Assembly (NCBI GenBank): GCA_938028765.1
Contig: CALIZF010000002.1
Span: forward strand, 82,683 to 146,682
Length of the DNA: 64,000 bases
Origin: an uncultured Paracoccaceae bacterium
GTDB taxonomy: Bacteria; Pseudomonadota; Alphaproteobacteria; Rhodobacterales; Rhodobacteraceae
Direction of reading: 5' to 3'
The notes beneath the pieces were generated by a model, which was not told the origin of the DNA, made no database searches, and was given only the letters and a program-made list of their open reading frames with translations. Shown here in pieces: positions 46,414 to 58,482 of the stretch. Within the stretch, counting starts at the first letter, position 1; each line of letters starts with the position of its first letter. Both the position numbers and the translations under genes were made by a program.

Positions 46414-47538
46414 ATGCGCGCAGAGACCGAAAAGCACATCGAGGCGATCCGCAAGTCGCTGGCGCTTGTGGCGCAGCGGATGGACTACGACACGGCGCCG
46501 CACCGGCTCGAGGAATTCGACGCCATGATCGAGGCGCCCGACTTCTGGAACGATCCCGCGCGCGCCCAGAGGATGATGCGCGACCGGCAGGCGCTGATCG
46601 ATGCGGTCGGCGCCTACCGGCGGCTGGTGCAGGCGCTGGACGACAACCTCGGCCTGATCGAGCTCGGCGAGGCCGAGGGCGACGACGAGGTTGTGGCCGA
46701 GGCCGAGGCGGCGCTGAAGGCGCTGGCGGCCGAGGCGGCCGAGAAGGAACTCGAGGCGCTGCTCGACGGCGAGGCGGACGCCAACGATACCTTCCTCGAG
46801 ATCAACGCGGGCGCCGGCGGCACCGAAAGCTGCGACTGGGCGCAGATGCTGGCGCGGATGTATGTCCGCTGGGCCGAGGCGAAGGGATACGAAGTCGAGC
46901 TGATCGACGAATCCCCCGGCGAGGAGGCGGGCATCCGCAGCGCCACCTACCGCATCAACGGACGCAACGCCTATGGCTGGCTGAAGTCGGAATCGGGGGT
47001 GCACCGTCTTGTCCGCATCTCGCCCTACGACAGCCAGGCACGGCGGCATACCTCGTTCTCGTCGGTCTGGGTCTATCCGGTGGTGGACGACACGATCGAG
47101 ATCGACATTCCCGAGAAGGATATCCGGATCGACACCATGCGGTCGTCGGGCGCGGGGGGACAGCACGTCAACAAGACCGAATCCGCCGTACGGATCACGC
47201 ACCTGCCGACCGGCATCGTCGTCACGTCCAGCCTGAAGTCTCAGCACCAGAACCGCGAACTGGCGATGAACGCGCTGCGCGCGCGGCTCTACCAGCTCGA
47301 ACTCGACAGACGGAACGCCGCGATCAACGCCGCGCACGAGGCCAAGGGCGACGCCGGCTGGGGCAACCAGATCCGGTCCTACGTCCTGCAGCCCTATCAG
47401 TTGGTCAAGGATCTGCGCACGGGGGTGGAGACCAGCGACACCCAGGGCGTGCTGGACGGCGACCTCGACGCCTTCATGGCGGCGACGCTGGCCAAGGACG
47501 TGGCGGGCAAGAGCCGGGCCGAGGCGCAGGCGGGCTGA
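46414..47538 (+). CDS. prfB: Peptide chain release factor 2 (no programmed frameshift)
   Basis: [28 protein letters not shown]; single uninterrupted ORF. Confidence 0.96.
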   Translation: MRAETEKHIEAIRKSLALVAQRMDYDTAPHRLEEFDAMIEAPDFWNDPARAQRMMRDRQALIDAVGAYRRLVQALDDNLGLIELGEAEGDDEVVAEAEAALKALAAEAAEKELEALLDGEADANDTFLEINAGAGGTESCDWAQMLARMYVRWAEAKGYEVELIDESPGEEAGIRSATYRINGRNAYGWLKSESGVHRLVRISPYDSQARRHTSFSSVWVYPVVDDTIEIDIPEKDIRIDTMRSSGAGGQHVNKTESAVRITHLPTGIVVTSSLKSQHQNRELAMNALRARLYQLELDRRNAAINAAHEAKGDAGWGNQIRSYVLQPYQLVKDLRTGVETSDTQGVLDGDLDAFMAATLAKDVAGKSRAEAQAG

Positions 47539-47576
47539 GCCCGGCGGCGGGCGCGAGGGCACGGCAACGTCGCGGC

Positions 47577-47590
47577 GAAGATATATCTTC
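47577..47590. promoter_or_regulatory. Operator-like palindrome GAAGATATATCTTC upstream of DUF2189 gene
   Basis: Perfect 14-bp AT-rich palindrome in GC-rich DNA. Confidence 0.5.
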
Positions 47591-47640
47591 CGCCGTCGGA
47601 CATACATGATACCCTCGCGGCAAACCTGCCGGAGGAGCCC

Positions 47641-48426
47641 ATGAGCCAAGTCGATACCTTGTCCCCTCCCACGGCCGCCGAGGCCCCGACTTTCCGCCGC
47701 CTCGAGACGGCCGACCTCACCGCTGCCCTTGCCGCGGGCTGGGCCGACTTCCGCCGCGCGCCGCAGTTCGGGATATTCTTCGCGGCGATCTATGTAATCA
47801 TGGGCCTTGCCATCGTCTGGGCGCTGGCCGAGACGGGACAGTTCTGGTGGATCATCCCGGCGGCCTTCGGCTTTCCGTTGCTCGCGCCTTTCATCGCCAC
47901 AGGGCTCTATGAGGTGAGCCGCCGCCTCGGAACCGGCGAGCCGCTCGTCTGGGGCGCGATCCTGCGCGCGCCCGCGCGGCATGGCAACGGGCAAATCCCC
48001 GCGCTTGCGGTGCTGATGGTCGTGTTCTTCATGATGTGGCTGGTGGTGGCGCGGGTCGTGCTGGCGGTGTTCCAGGGCACCGGGTCGCTGCCCAATATCA
48101 GCCACTCGATCTGGGCATTGGCCACGCCGGAGGGGATGGTCCTCATGCTCGTCGGCGGCGCAATCGGGGCGGTGATCGCCTTTGCCCTCTTTGCCACGCA
48201 GGTCGTGAGCCTGCCGATGCTGCTGGACCGCGACATCGACTTCGTCACGGCGATAGTCGCCTCGGTGACGCTGGTGCGCGACAACCTGGCGGTGTCGCTG
48301 CGTTGGGCCGTCACAATCGCGGTGCTGACGACCGTGGCGATGATCCCGGGGTTCCTTGGGCTTTTCGTCGTGCTGCCGCTCCTCGGCCACGCGACTTGGC
48401 ACCTCTACCGCCGCGCCATCGCCTGA
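47641..48426 (+). CDS. DUF2189 membrane protein
   Basis: LAAGWADFRRAPQFGIFFAAIYVIMGL; multiple TM segments. Confidence 0.88.
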   Translation: MSQVDTLSPPTAAEAPTFRRLETADLTAALAAGWADFRRAPQFGIFFAAIYVIMGLAIVWALAETGQFWWIIPAAFGFPLLAPFIATGLYEVSRRLGTGEPLVWGAILRAPARHGNGQIPALAVLMVVFFMMWLVVARVVLAVFQGTGSLPNISHSIWALATPEGMVLMLVGGAIGAVIAFALFATQVVSLPMLLDRDIDFVTAIVASVTLVRDNLAVSLRWAVTIAVLTTVAMIPGFLGLFVVLPLLGHATWHLYRRAIA

Positions 48427-48510
48427 GCGCGGATCATGCGAAAGGGGCCGGGTATCCCCGGCCCCCCGGGCCGACGTGCGTTCCTTGTCCGATCCGGTCG
48501 CCCGCCGGGT

Positions 48511-48993
48511 TCAGCCCGCGGCGCGCACGCTGCCCTGCGGCTTGGCTGCACCCGAAAGGGGGTCCTCCTGGCGCTGCACCGAGCCTTCGAAATGCGCGCC
48601 GGATTCGATCGCGATGGTCTTGTGGATGATGTCGCCCTCGACCCGCGCGGTCGAGGTCAGGCGCACCTTCAGGCCGCGGACCCGCCCGATCACGCGGCCG
48701 TTGATCACGATGTCGTCCGCCACGACCTCGCCCCGGATGGTGGCACCTTCTCCCACCGTCAGCAGATGCGCCCGGATGTCCCCCTCGACGACGCCTTCCA
48801 CCTGGATGTCGCCGGTGGTCTTGAGGTTGCCGACCACCGTCAGGTCGGACGACAGGACCGATGCCGGCGGCTTGGCCTTGGGGGCGGTGCTGCCGTAGTC
48901 GGGTTTGGCGGGTGCGCTCATCGGATCGGCGACCTTCTTTTCCGGCTCGGCAGCCTTGGGGCCGGGCTCGTTGATCCTGCTCTTAGAAAACAT
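48511..48993 (-). CDS. Bactofilin (polymer-forming cytoskeletal protein)
   Basis: GNLKTTGDIQVEGVVEGDIRAHLLTVGEGATIRGEVVADDIVINGRVIG. Confidence 0.93.
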   Translation of the reverse strand: MFSKSRINEPGPKAAEPEKKVADPMSAPAKPDYGSTAPKAKPPASVLSSDLTVVGNLKTTGDIQVEGVVEGDIRAHLLTVGEGATIRGEVVADDIVINGRVIGRVRGLKVRLTSTARVEGDIIHKTIAIESGAHFEGSVQRQEDPLSGAAKPQGSVRAAG

Positions 48994-50320
48994 TGTTGGC
49001 AGCCCTGATATAGGTCATCGGGTTGACGGGATTGCCGCCGATGCGGACTTCGTAGTGCAGATGCGTTCCGGTGGAACGACCGGTGTTTCCCATATCACCG
49101 ATCCGTTCGCCGCGCGAGACCCGTTCCCCCTCGCGCACGTGGATTTTGGACAGGTGGGCATAGCGGGTCTCGATGCCGAAGGCGTGGCGCAGCGTCACCA
49201 CGTTGCCGTAGCCCGAATGCCAACCCGCCTCGACCACCACGCCCTCGGCCGTCGCATGGATCGGCGTGCCGCGGCTGCCGGCGAAATCGGTGCCTTCGTG
49301 CATCCGGCCGCGGCCTGTCTTGGGGTCGCGCCGCCAGCCGAAGCCGCTGGTGTAGCGGAAGTTGCCCCGCACCGGGTTCGCAAAGGGCACGCGGGTTGCC
49401 GCGGCCTTGTAGAGCGCCATGCGGTCGAGTTCGGCGAGGATGCCGTTCGCCCGTTCCTCGTCCGCCGTCAGCGGCGCGCCCTTCGACGAAAAGCGCAGCG
49501 CCGCAACCGACTCCGCGGGCGCCATGGCGTGGCGCACCTCGCGCAACAGCTCTTCGGACCGCAGCCCGACGGCGCGGAACATCCGGTCGAGCGGTTCGAC
49601 CGAGATGCTAACCGCGCGTTCGAGCCGCCCGAATACCTCGGCATTGCGCTCTTCCAGCAGCCGGCGTTCGAGATGCGCCATCTCGGCCTCGGCACGGGCC
49701 TGCCGGGCGTCGCCGAGGACGATGTCGCGTTCCTCGGCGGCCACCGCCAGCGTGTGGGCGATCACGTCCAGCAGGGCGGCGGTTTCGGCTGCGCGGCGCA
49801 GTTCAGGGCTGCCGTCGCCGCCCTGCGCGGTCAGGGTGGCGCGCAGTTCCGCCGCCTCGGCCCTCGCCGCGTCGCGGTCGCGGATCGCACGGCGGAGCGT
49901 CGCCTGAACCACCTCGAGGCCCGTCTCGGCCTCGCGCCGCAATTCCTCGGAGGCCAGAAGCCGGGTCTGCATCGCCGAAAGCTCGGCCATCGCCTGCGCG
50001 AAACGCTGTTCGGCGGCGATCGCGACAGCGGTCTGCGCGTCGCGCTCGCGCGACAGCGCGGCGATCCGCATCTCGTACGCCACGCGGTCGCGCTGCGCCC
50101 GGTCCCCGTCGTGGCCCGCGCCGAGCGCGTCGATCATCAGGATGGCCGTCGCCACCACCGCCCAGGATATCAGCGCCGTCGCCCCGGCGATGCCAGCGGC
50201 CTGGGTCGCCGGCGACAGCCGAACATAGCGGGTGTCGGCATCGGTCCGAAGGAAAATGCGAAGTTCGGGGAACCACGACCCGAGCGCACGGTTGATCCGG
50301 TTCGCGATCCGTGTCCGCAT
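48983..50320 (-). CDS. M23 family metallopeptidase
   Basis: KTGRGRMHEGTDFAGSRGTPIHATAEGVVVEAGWHSGYGNVVTLRHAFGIETRYAHLSKI; coiled coil; overlaps bactofilin gene. Confidence 0.94.
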   Translation of the reverse strand: MRTRIANRINRALGSWFPELRIFLRTDADTRYVRLSPATQAAGIAGATALISWAVVATAILMIDALGAGHDGDRAQRDRVAYEMRIAALSRERDAQTAVAIAAEQRFAQAMAELSAMQTRLLASEELRREAETGLEVVQATLRRAIRDRDAARAEAAELRATLTAQGGDGSPELRRAAETAALLDVIAHTLAVAAEERDIVLGDARQARAEAEMAHLERRLLEERNAEVFGRLERAVSISVEPLDRMFRAVGLRSEELLREVRHAMAPAESVAALRFSSKGAPLTADEERANGILAELDRMALYKAAATRVPFANPVRGNFRYTSGFGWRRDPKTGRGRMHEGTDFAGSRGTPIHATAEGVVVEAGWHSGYGNVVTLRHAFGIETRYAHLSKIHVREGERVSRGERIGDMGNTGRSTGTHLHYEVRIGGNPVNPMTYIRAANNVF

Positions 50321-50479
50321 CCGCCAGTCCCCACCCGTGCGGCGCATCTTGCCGCGCGCACGCCCCGGCGCTCGTTTGCCAAGGCGGCCCCACGCTTGGC
50401 AAGCGCCTCCGGGCAACAGAGGCCGGATTGCCGGGCGATCGGTCCGCCGCCGGCAACTTCTTGCCGATCCGCGGTCCGG

Positions 50480-51288
50480 TCAGCCGCGGGCGGCGAGCGG
50501 CCAGTAGAAGTCGGGCGGAAGCCCCGCCTCGGCGCGCCGTTCCTCGTCGAAGGGCGGCTTCAGCGCGCCGTGGAAGTGGGCGCGGACAAGCGCATGGAAC
50601 GTGTCCTTCGGGTCGCGGTCGTGGCGGCCGCAGAGGAAGTTGAACCACTTCGAGCCGTAGGCGACGTGCCCGACCTCTTCGGCATGGATGGTGCGCAGCG
50701 CCGCCTCGGCCTGCGCGTCGCCGGCCTGCGCGAAGATGTCGATCATCTGGGGCGTCACGTCGAGGCCGCGTGCCTCGAGTACCATCGGCACGACGGCCAG
50801 CCGCGCCAGCAGGTCGTGCGCGGTGTCCTCGGCCGCGCGCCACATGCCGGCATGGGCGGGCAGGGCGCCATAGCCGCTGCCGGCCGCCTCCAAGCAGTCG
50901 GCCAGCAGGGTGAAGTGCCTGGCCTCCTCGTCGGCGGCCTTCACCCAGTCGTCGTAGAACCCCGCAGGCATCGGGACGTGGGCAAAGCGGGCGACGATGT
51001 CCCAGTGCAGGTCCACCGCGTTGAGCTCGATATGGGCCACCGCGTGGAGGAGGGCGAGGCGCCCGGCGGCGGTGCCCGGCCGCCGCTTCGGCATCTCGCG
51101 CGGGGCGAGGAGCCGGGGCCGGTCGGGCCGCGCCGGCCGGTCGGGCGGGGACGCGCGGCCGACTGGCAGCGGCGTTCCGGCGGCACGGGACGCGAACCAG
51201 GCTGCCGCATGGTCGCGCGACGCGCGCGCCTTGGCCCGCGCATCGCCCGTCGTCAGGACGGCGACGGCGCGTTCGGCCAGCGACAGCG

Positions 51289-51292
<4 letters not shown>
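50480..51292 (-). CDS. DUF455 ferritin-like protein
   Basis: HIELNAVDLHWDIVARF, DEEARHFTLL, HAEEVGHVAYG. Confidence 0.88.
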
Positions 51293-51750
<458 letters not shown>

Positions 51751-51827
51751 GGGGCGTGTCCTTCCTGCTGCGCTCCGTCACGGAACGGTGTGTGTTCTAG
51801 GCGCGGATGCTGCAAGATAAAGGGGTC

Positions 51828-54800
51828 ATGCAGCACCGGGATGCCACCGAGGGGACCACGGCCGCGCCGCCGCTGCGCTTCGGCCGGGCGGGGCGGTGGG
51901 TGCGAGCGCTCGCCCGGGCGGTGATCGGTGCTGGCGCGCTCTGGGCGGCGGCGGTCGCGGGGCTGGCGATCCTCGCTTCGCTCGGGCCGCGCCCGGTGGC
52001 GCTGCCCTTGTGGATGCTGGCCGAGATCGAGGCGCGCCTGACCCGGGCGCTGACCGACCGCGGCAACGCGGGGCTGTCGGTCGCGCTCGGCGGCGTGACG
52101 GCGGACGCCGCGGGCGGGGTGCCCCGCCTGGTGCTGACCGACCTGCGCCTCGTCGGGCCCGAGGGGGCGGCGCTCGTGCGCCTGCCGGCCGTCGCCGCGC
52201 GGTTCGATGCCGCGGCGCTGGCACGGCGGCAGCTGCGGCTGACGGACATCGCCGCACCCGGCGCGCGGATCCGGCTCATCCTGGACGCGGATGGGCGGCT
52301 CGACGTCGCCTTCGGCGACGATGCCGCGGCCTTCGATCCGGCGGCGCTGGCGCAGGGGCTGAACCGGCTTCTGGCGCAGCCCGAGCTTCAGGCGGCCGAG
52401 CGCCTGGCGGCGACCGGTGCGATCGTGACCGTGGACGACCGCCGCGCCGGGCGCGTCTGGCGGGCCGAGGATGGGACCATCGACCTGACCCGCGGCGGCG
52501 ACGGTGCCCTGCGGATCGCGGCGGGCTTCGTCCTTGCGGGCGAGGCGGCGGCGGCCCGGCTGGACATCGCCCTTGCGCCCGACGGGGCGACGCGCCTTGC
52601 GGCGCGGGTCGAGCGTCTGCCGGCCGTGACGGCCGCCGCCCTGTCGCCGGCAGCGGCGATGCTGGCGATGGTCGATGCGCCGCTGTCGGCGACGGTGGAC
52701 GCGGCAGTGGGGGCGGACGGCGCGATCGCGGCCTTCGGCGGAACGCTGACAGCCGGCGCGGGCGTCCTGCGCCCCGGCCCAGGCGCCGAGGCCATCGCCT
52801 TCGACGGCGCCGCCGTGCGCTTCGCCTTCGATCCCGCGGCCGCGCGCATCGTCGTGCACGAGGCGTCGATCCGCAGCGACCTCTTGCGCCTGACCGCGAC
52901 GGGGACGCTGGCGGCGACCGGTGCGCCGGTGCCGTCCGTCATCGGCCAGTTCCGGCTCGGGGCGGTCACGCTCGACCCCGAGGGCCGTTTCGTCGCGCCG
53001 CTGCGCTTCGATGGCGGCGCGGCGGACCTGCGGCTGCGGGTCGATCCCTTTGCGCTCGACCTCGGGCAACTCGCGCTCTGGACCGACGGCTGGCGTCTGG
53101 ACGCGCGCGGCGCGGCCGTGGCGACGGATGGCGGGCTGCGCCGGATGCTGGAGGCGCGGATCGACGCCATCCCGGCGCGCAGCCTGATCGCGCTGTGGCC
53201 GCGCGGCCTCGCGCCCGGCACGCGCGCCTGGCTGGACCGCAACGTGCGGGCGGGCACGCTGCGCGACCTGCGTCTGGCGCTGCGCGCAGACCCCGGGGCA
53301 GAGCCCGCAGCGACGCTGGCCTACGATTTCGACGGGGCCGATGTGACCGTGGTGCCCGGTCTGCCGCCTGTCGAGGGGGGCTCGGGCCGGGCGATGTTGC
53401 AGGCGGGCGCTTTCGCCCTGACGCTGGACCGGGGTCGCATCGTGCCGCCAGCGGGCGGACCGGTGGATCTGGCCGGCTCGACGTTCCGCGTGGCCGAGGT
53501 AACGCGCGTGCCCGGCGTCGCGGATGTCGCCGTGACGGGCCGAGGCAGCATCACCGCGGTGCTGTCGCTGATCGACCAGCCGCCGTTCCGCTTCCTCTCG
53601 GCCGCCAGCCTTGCGCCCGACATCGCCGGGGGCGATGCCGCGGTGGCGGCACGGCTGTCGCTGCCGCTGATCGCGCGGGTGAAACCCGGAGATGTGACGT
53701 GGTCGGCCTCGGCGCGGCTGTCGGGCGTGTCGAGCGACCGTCTGGTGCCCGGCCGCCGGCTGGCGGCGCCGGTGCTGTCGGCGGCGGCCGACCCGACTGA
53801 GGTCGCGGTCGCAGGCGAGGCGACGCTCGACGGCGTGCCGGTCGCCGGGGGCTGGCGGCAGCCGCTCGGCCCGCCCGGCGTGCCGCTGCCCCCGGCGCGG
53901 GTCGCGGGGCGCATCGCGCTCGGGCCGGCTTTCGCCGCGGCGTTCCTGCCCGGACTGCCGCAGGGAACGGTCGCGGGCGCCGGCTGGGCCGATGTCGTGC
54001 TCGACCTGCCGCGCGGGGCGCCGGCGCGGCTGTCGCTGACTTCGGACTTGGCCGGCGTGGCGCTGCGGATCGCGGCGGCGCGCTGGGACAAGCCCGCCGG
54101 CCAGCGCGGCCGGCTTGCCGTCGAGGCGCGGCTCGGGGGCGGTGTCGCCATCGACCGGGTGGAACTTGTCGCCCCTGGCCTGTCTGCCATCGGATCGGCC
54201 GCCGTGCGGGCGGACGGCGCACTGGAGCGGATGCGGCTCGACCGGCTGCGGGTCGGCGACTGGCTGGACACCGGGCTGACGCGCGACGGGTCTGGCGCGG
54301 TGGCGCTGACCGGCGGCACCCTCGACCTGCGCCGGATCCCCGGCGGCGCTGCGGGCGCCGCGGCGGCGCCGGCGGCAGGGGCCGGCGGGGCGCCGCTGGC
54401 GCTGGCGCTCGACCGGGTAGAGATCGCGGACGGGCTGGCGCTGACCGGCGTCGCCGGCCGGGTCGAGACGCGGGCCGGCCTGACCGGGCGGATCGACGGC
54501 CGCCTGAACGGCCAGGCGGCCGTCGCCGTCAGGATCGAGGCTACGCCGGCCGGCCCCGCCTTCCGCATCACCGCGGCCGACGCCGGGGCGGCGCTGGCGT
54601 CGGCCGGCCTCTTCGACCGGATGCGGGGCGGCACGCTCGATCTGGTGCTGACGCCCCGCGGTCCCGGGTTCGACGGCCACGTCGCCATCGCGGGCTTCCG
54701 CCTAGCCGGGATGCCGGTGCTGGCCGAGATCCTCAATGCCGTCAGCATCGTGGGGCTGATCGACCAGCTGTCGGCGGGGGGCCTCGCCTTCAGCCGGGCA

Positions 54801-55163
54801 TCCGCGGCGCTGCGGCTGGACGGCGCGCGGCTGGCGATCCGCGACGGCGTGGCCGAGGGGCCGGGCTTCGGCGTGACGCTGTCGGGCAGCTACGACACGG
54901 CCGCGCGCCGGATCGAGATGGACGGCGTCATCTCGCCTGTCTACATCCTGAATGGTATCGGGCAACTTCTGACCCGGCCGGGAGAGGGGATGTTCGGCTT
55001 CACCTATCGCATCAGCGGCCCCGCCGGACGGCCCGCCGTCTCGGTCAACCCGCTGTCGGTGCTGGTGCCGGGCCCCTTGCGCAACGCCTTCCGCGCCCAG
55101 CCGGCCGAGGGGGCGGCGCAGCGGGCCGCGCCGGCCGACCTGCCGCAGGGCGGCGACCGCTGA
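51828..55163 (+). CDS. AsmA/YhdP-like (DUF3971-type) large envelope protein; start 51828 or 51807
   Basis: N-terminal [33 protein letters not shown]-terminal AsmA-like [36 protein letters not shown] aagggg favours 51828. Confidence 0.85.
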   Translation: MQHRDATEGTTAAPPLRFGRAGRWVRALARAVIGAGALWAAAVAGLAILASLGPRPVALPLWMLAEIEARLTRALTDRGNAGLSVALGGVTADAAGGVPRLVLTDLRLVGPEGAALVRLPAVAARFDAAALARRQLRLTDIAAPGARIRLILDADGRLDVAFGDDAAAFDPAALAQGLNRLLAQPELQAAERLAATGAIVTVDDRRAGRVWRAEDGTIDLTRGGDGALRIAAGFVLAGEAAAARLDIALAPDGATRLAARVERLPAVTAAALSPAAAMLAMVDAPLSATVDAAVGADGAIAAFGGTLTAGAGVLRPGPGAEAIAFDGAAVRFAFDPAAARIVVHEASIRSDLLRLTATGTLAATGAPVPSVIGQFRLGAVTLDPEGRFVAPLRFDGGAADLRLRVDPFALDLGQLALWTDGWRLDARGAAVATDGGLRRMLEARIDAIPARSLIALWPRGLAPGTRAWLDRNVRAGTLRDLRLALRADPGAEPAATLAYDFDGADVTVVPGLPPVEGGSGRAMLQAGAFALTLDRGRIVPPAGGPVDLAGSTFRVAEVTRVPGVADVAVTGRGSITAVLSLIDQPPFRFLSAASLAPDIAGGDAAVAARLSLPLIARVKPGDVTWSASARLSGVSSDRLVPGRRLAAPVLSAAADPTEVAVAGEATLDGVPVAGGWRQPLGPPGVPLPPARVAGRIALGPAFAAAFLPGLPQGTVAGAGWADVVLDLPRGAPARLSLTSDLAGVALRIAAARWDKPAGQRGRLAVEARLGGGVAIDRVELVAPGLSAIGSAAVRADGALERMRLDRLRVGDWLDTGLTRDGSGAVALTGGTLDLRRIPGGAAGAAAAPAAGAGGAPLALALDRVEIADGLALTGVAGRVETRAGLTGRIDGRLNGQAAVAVRIEATPAGPAFRITAADAGAALASAGLFDRMRGGTLDLVLTPRGPGFDGHVAIAGFRLAGMPVLAEILNAVSIVGLIDQLSAGGLAFSRASAALRLDGARLAIRDGVAEGPGFGVTLSGSYDTAARRIEMDGVISPVYILNGIGQLLTRPGEGMFGFTYRISGPAGRPAVSVNPLSVLVPGPLRNAFRAQPAEGAAQRAAPADLPQGGDR

Positions 55164-55168
55164 TTCCG

Positions 55169-56263
55169 ATGCGGCTTGACGACTTCGACTTTCCCCTGCC
55201 CGAGGACCGGATCGCCCTGCGGCCGGCGCGGCCGCGGTCGTCGGCGCGCCTGCTGGTGGCGGAGGGCGACGCGATCCGCGACCGGATCGTGCGCGACCTG
55301 CCCGAGGTGCTGCGGCCGGGCGACCGGCTGGTGTTCAACAACACCCGCGTCATCCCCGCGCGGCTGACCGGGGCGCGCCTGCGCGGCGGGCAGGCGGCGC
55401 GGATCGAGGTGACCTTGATGGAACCCGCCGCGGCGGGGGGCTGGCGGGTGCTGGCGCGGCCGCTGCGCAAGCTTGCCCCCGGCGACCGGCTGGACTTTCC
55501 GCCGGGCCTGACAGCGACCGTCGCCGACCGCGGGGCCGCGGATGCCCGCGTGCTCTTCGACCAGACCGGCGCGGCGTTCGAGGCGGCGCTCGAGGCCGCG
55601 GGCGCCATGCCCCTGCCGCCCTACATCGCGGGCCGGCGCGCGCCCGACGCCGCGGACCGCGACGACTATCAGACGATCTTCGCCCGCCACGCCGGCGCGG
55701 TCGCGGCGCCGACCGCCGCGCTGCACTTCGACGCCGACCTGCTTGCGGCGCTGCGCGACCGCGGCGTGGACTTCAGCGAGGTGACGCTGCACGTCGGCGC
55801 GGGCACCTTCCTGCCGGTCAAGGTCGATGACGTGACGACCCACCGGATGCACGCCGAATGGGGCGAGGTGACGGCCCACGCGGCCGCCGCGATCAATGCG
55901 ACCCGCGCCGCGGGCGGGCGGATCGTGCCCGTGGGCACGACGGCGCTGCGGCTACTGGAAAGCGCCGCCGACGCGGCGGGGCGGCTGCACCCGTTCCGGG
56001 GGATGACCGACATCTTCATCTATCCCGGCTACCGCTTCCGCGTCACCGATGCGCTGATGACGAACTTCCACCTGCCGAAATCGACGCTGATGATGCTGGT
56101 CGCGGCGCTGATGGGCCGCGATCGGATCATGGCGATCTACGACCATGCGATCCGGTCGGGCTATCGCTTCTTCAGCTACGGCGACGCCTCGATCCTCGTC
56201 CCCGCCGCGGACGGCGCGCCAGGTGTCGCGCCTGCGCCCGACGGCACCGCGCCCGGCCACTAG
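55169..56263 (+). CDS. queA: tRNA preQ1(34) S-adenosylmethionine ribosyltransferase-isomerase
   Basis: [68 protein letters not shown]. Confidence 0.97.
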   Translation: MRLDDFDFPLPEDRIALRPARPRSSARLLVAEGDAIRDRIVRDLPEVLRPGDRLVFNNTRVIPARLTGARLRGGQAARIEVTLMEPAAAGGWRVLARPLRKLAPGDRLDFPPGLTATVADRGAADARVLFDQTGAAFEAALEAAGAMPLPPYIAGRRAPDAADRDDYQTIFARHAGAVAAPTAALHFDADLLAALRDRGVDFSEVTLHVGAGTFLPVKVDDVTTHRMHAEWGEVTAHAAAAINATRAAGGRIVPVGTTALRLLESAADAAGRLHPFRGMTDIFIYPGYRFRVTDALMTNFHLPKSTLMMLVAALMGRDRIMAIYDHAIRSGYRFFSYGDASILVPAADGAPGVAPAPDGTAPGH

Positions 56264-56287
56264 CCTGTCGGCGAAGGGGGAACCGCC

Positions 56288-57532
56288 ATGCTGACGGTGC
56301 TGCGCACGACCTGGCCGCTCTTGCTCGGCGTGATGCTGCTCTTGCTGGGCAACGGCGTGCAGTCGTCGCTTCTGGGCATCCGCGGGGCGCTAGAAGGGTT
56401 CTCGACCGCGCAGATGTCCTATGTGATGTCGGCCTATTTCGTGGGCTTCCTCGGCGGGTCCGCGCTGACGCCGCGGATGATCCGGCGGGTCGGGCATGTG
56501 CGGGTGTTCGCGGCGCTCGGCTCGCTGATCTCGGCCGTGCTGATCCTCTACCCCGCGCTGCCCTACTGGCCGGTCTGGATGGCCCTGCGGGTGGTGATCG
56601 GCTTCTGCTTCGCGGGCGTCTACATCACGGCCGAAAGCTGGCTGAACAACGCCGCGACGAACGAGACGCGCGGGCAGGCGCTGTCGGCCTACATGATGGT
56701 GCAGATGGTGGGCATCATCGCGGCGCAGGCGATGCTGAACGTGGCGCCGCCATCGGGGTTCGTGCTGTTCATCATCCCGTCGGTGCTGGTGTCGTTGGCG
56801 TTCACCCCGATCCTGTTGCGCGCCGGCACGACGCCGACGTTCGAATCGACCCGCAGCCTGTCGTTCGCGCGGCTCTGGCGCGTCTCGCCGCTCGGCTGCG
56901 TCGGCATGCTTCTGACGGGGGGCATCTATTCGGCGATGTTCGCCATGGCGGCGGTCTGGGGCACGCTGGCGGGGCTGTCGGTCGCGCAGATCTCGCTGGT
57001 CGTGGGGGCGATGTACCTGGGCGGCCTGGTCCTGCAATACCCGATCGGCTGGGTATCCGACCGGATGGACCGGCGGCGGCTGATCCTGATCCTGTCGGCC
57101 GCCGGGGCGGCCGCGATGCTGCCCGCGGGGCTGGCGGCGCTGCCGGTCTGGCTTTACGTCGCCGTCGCGCTGGCCCTCGGGGGGATCGTCAATCCGCTCT
57201 ATTCGCTGCTGATCGCCCATACCAACGACTTCATGCGGAAAGAGGACATGGCAGGCGCCTCGGCGGGCCTGCTGTTCATCAACGGCGCGGGGGCGATCGC
57301 AGGGCCGCTGGTGGTCGGCGACATGATGGACCGGCTGGGGCCCGAGGGGTTCTATCTCTTCATTGCGGTGCTGCTCGGCCTTCTGGCGCTTTACGCCGCG
57401 TGGCGCATGACGCGCCGGGCGGGCGTCGATCCGGCCCGGACGGGCAGCTTCCAGGCGGTGGCCCCGGGCGCCTCGGCCGTCGCGGTCGAGGCGGCGGTGG
57501 AAGGCCCGCGGGGCGACGACAGGGCGGCCTAG
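56288..57532 (+). CDS. MFS transporter (YcaD-like)
   Basis: 12-TM pattern; FCFAGVYITAESWLNNAATNETRGQALSAYMMVQMVG; GWVSDRMDRR. Confidence 0.92.
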   Translation: MLTVLRTTWPLLLGVMLLLLGNGVQSSLLGIRGALEGFSTAQMSYVMSAYFVGFLGGSALTPRMIRRVGHVRVFAALGSLISAVLILYPALPYWPVWMALRVVIGFCFAGVYITAESWLNNAATNETRGQALSAYMMVQMVGIIAAQAMLNVAPPSGFVLFIIPSVLVSLAFTPILLRAGTTPTFESTRSLSFARLWRVSPLGCVGMLLTGGIYSAMFAMAAVWGTLAGLSVAQISLVVGAMYLGGLVLQYPIGWVSDRMDRRRLILILSAAGAAAMLPAGLAALPVWLYVAVALALGGIVNPLYSLLIAHTNDFMRKEDMAGASAGLLFINGAGAIAGPLVVGDMMDRLGPEGFYLFIAVLLGLLALYAAWRMTRRAGVDPARTGSFQAVAPGASAVAVEAAVEGPRGDDRAA

Positions 57533-57546
57533 ATCGGAGGCGGGGG

Positions 57547-58125
57547 ATGGGCGATCCGGCAGAGGTTCTGAACTTCTGGATCGAGGACGTGGGCGAGGAC
57601 GGCTGGTTCGCCGGCAGCGAGGCGCTGGATGCGCGGATCCGCGACCGGTTCGCCACCCAGTGGCAGGCGGCGCGCGAGGGCGGCCTCGACCACTGGGTGG
57701 ACGGCACGCCCGGCTGCCTTGCCTTCGTGATCCTGACCGACCAGATGCCGCGCAACATGTGGCGCGGCACGGCGCGCGCCTTCGCGACCGATCCGCAGGC
57801 GCGGGCGGCGGCAGGGCGGGCGGTGGCGGCAGGCTGGGATCTGGGCGCGCCGGAACCGGTCCGGCAGTTCTTCTACCTGCCGTTCGAACACGCCGAGGAC
57901 ATCGCCCTGCAGGACCGCTGCGTGACCCTGATGGCCGAACGCCTGCCCCGGACGGGGGCCGAGGCCGTGCTGCACGCCCGCGCCCATGCCGCAATCATCC
58001 GCCGCTTCGGCCGCTTTCCCTTCCGCAATGCCGCCCTCGGACGCGCGACGACCGCGGAAGAGGCGGCCTGGCTGGCCAGCGGCGGCTACGCGGCCGAAAT
58101 GGCGCGGCTGCGGGCCGGCGGCTAG
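57547..58125 (+). CDS. DUF924 family protein
   Basis: VLNFWIEDVGEDGWFAGSEALDARIRDRF; FVILTDQMPRNMWRGTARAFATDP; FFYLPFEHAED. Confidence 0.93.
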   Translation: MGDPAEVLNFWIEDVGEDGWFAGSEALDARIRDRFATQWQAAREGGLDHWVDGTPGCLAFVILTDQMPRNMWRGTARAFATDPQARAAAGRAVAAGWDLGAPEPVRQFFYLPFEHAEDIALQDRCVTLMAERLPRTGAEAVLHARAHAAIIRRFGRFPFRNAALGRATTAEEAAWLASGGYAAEMARLRAGG

Positions 58126-58482
58126 GCTGGCGCAGGCGCGCGCGCAATCCTCCTGCGCGCCGCGTCGCGCATCTCGCGGCCGGTGCGCGGCATCAGCGGC
58201 GGGCGGAGCGCGTCCTGCGGGATCGGCTCGCCACCCCGCGCGCCGCCTTGCCGCGGGGCGCAGGGGCGGCCGCAATCGGCCGACGCAGGACGCAGGCGCG
58301 ATCCGCCGCCGCGCGGAACCGGGCAGGCCCCCCCCTCGCAGACCGTCGCCGATGGCCCCGGGTCATCGCCCCGCCGGCCGCCGGCACCGGACGGCGGCCC
58401 CGGCGCGCCGGCGTGCGGCACCGCGATTGATGCGCCCCGGGGCATGGTTTAAGGCTGAACAAGCGTCCGACGGGAGATCTGC

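Noticed and set aside
43546-48402. 1618-aa minus-strand ORF antisense to mrcA-prfB-DUF2189
   Set aside because: Shadow ORF typical of very high GC3 DNA; Arg/His/Asp/Pro-rich low-complexity sequence, and the + strand genes are clearly recognisable.
58126-58482. Minus-strand ORF of 107 aa (58122-58445) upstream of lpdA
   Set aside because: Proline/arginine/glycine-rich with no motif and overlapping several frames; not called.
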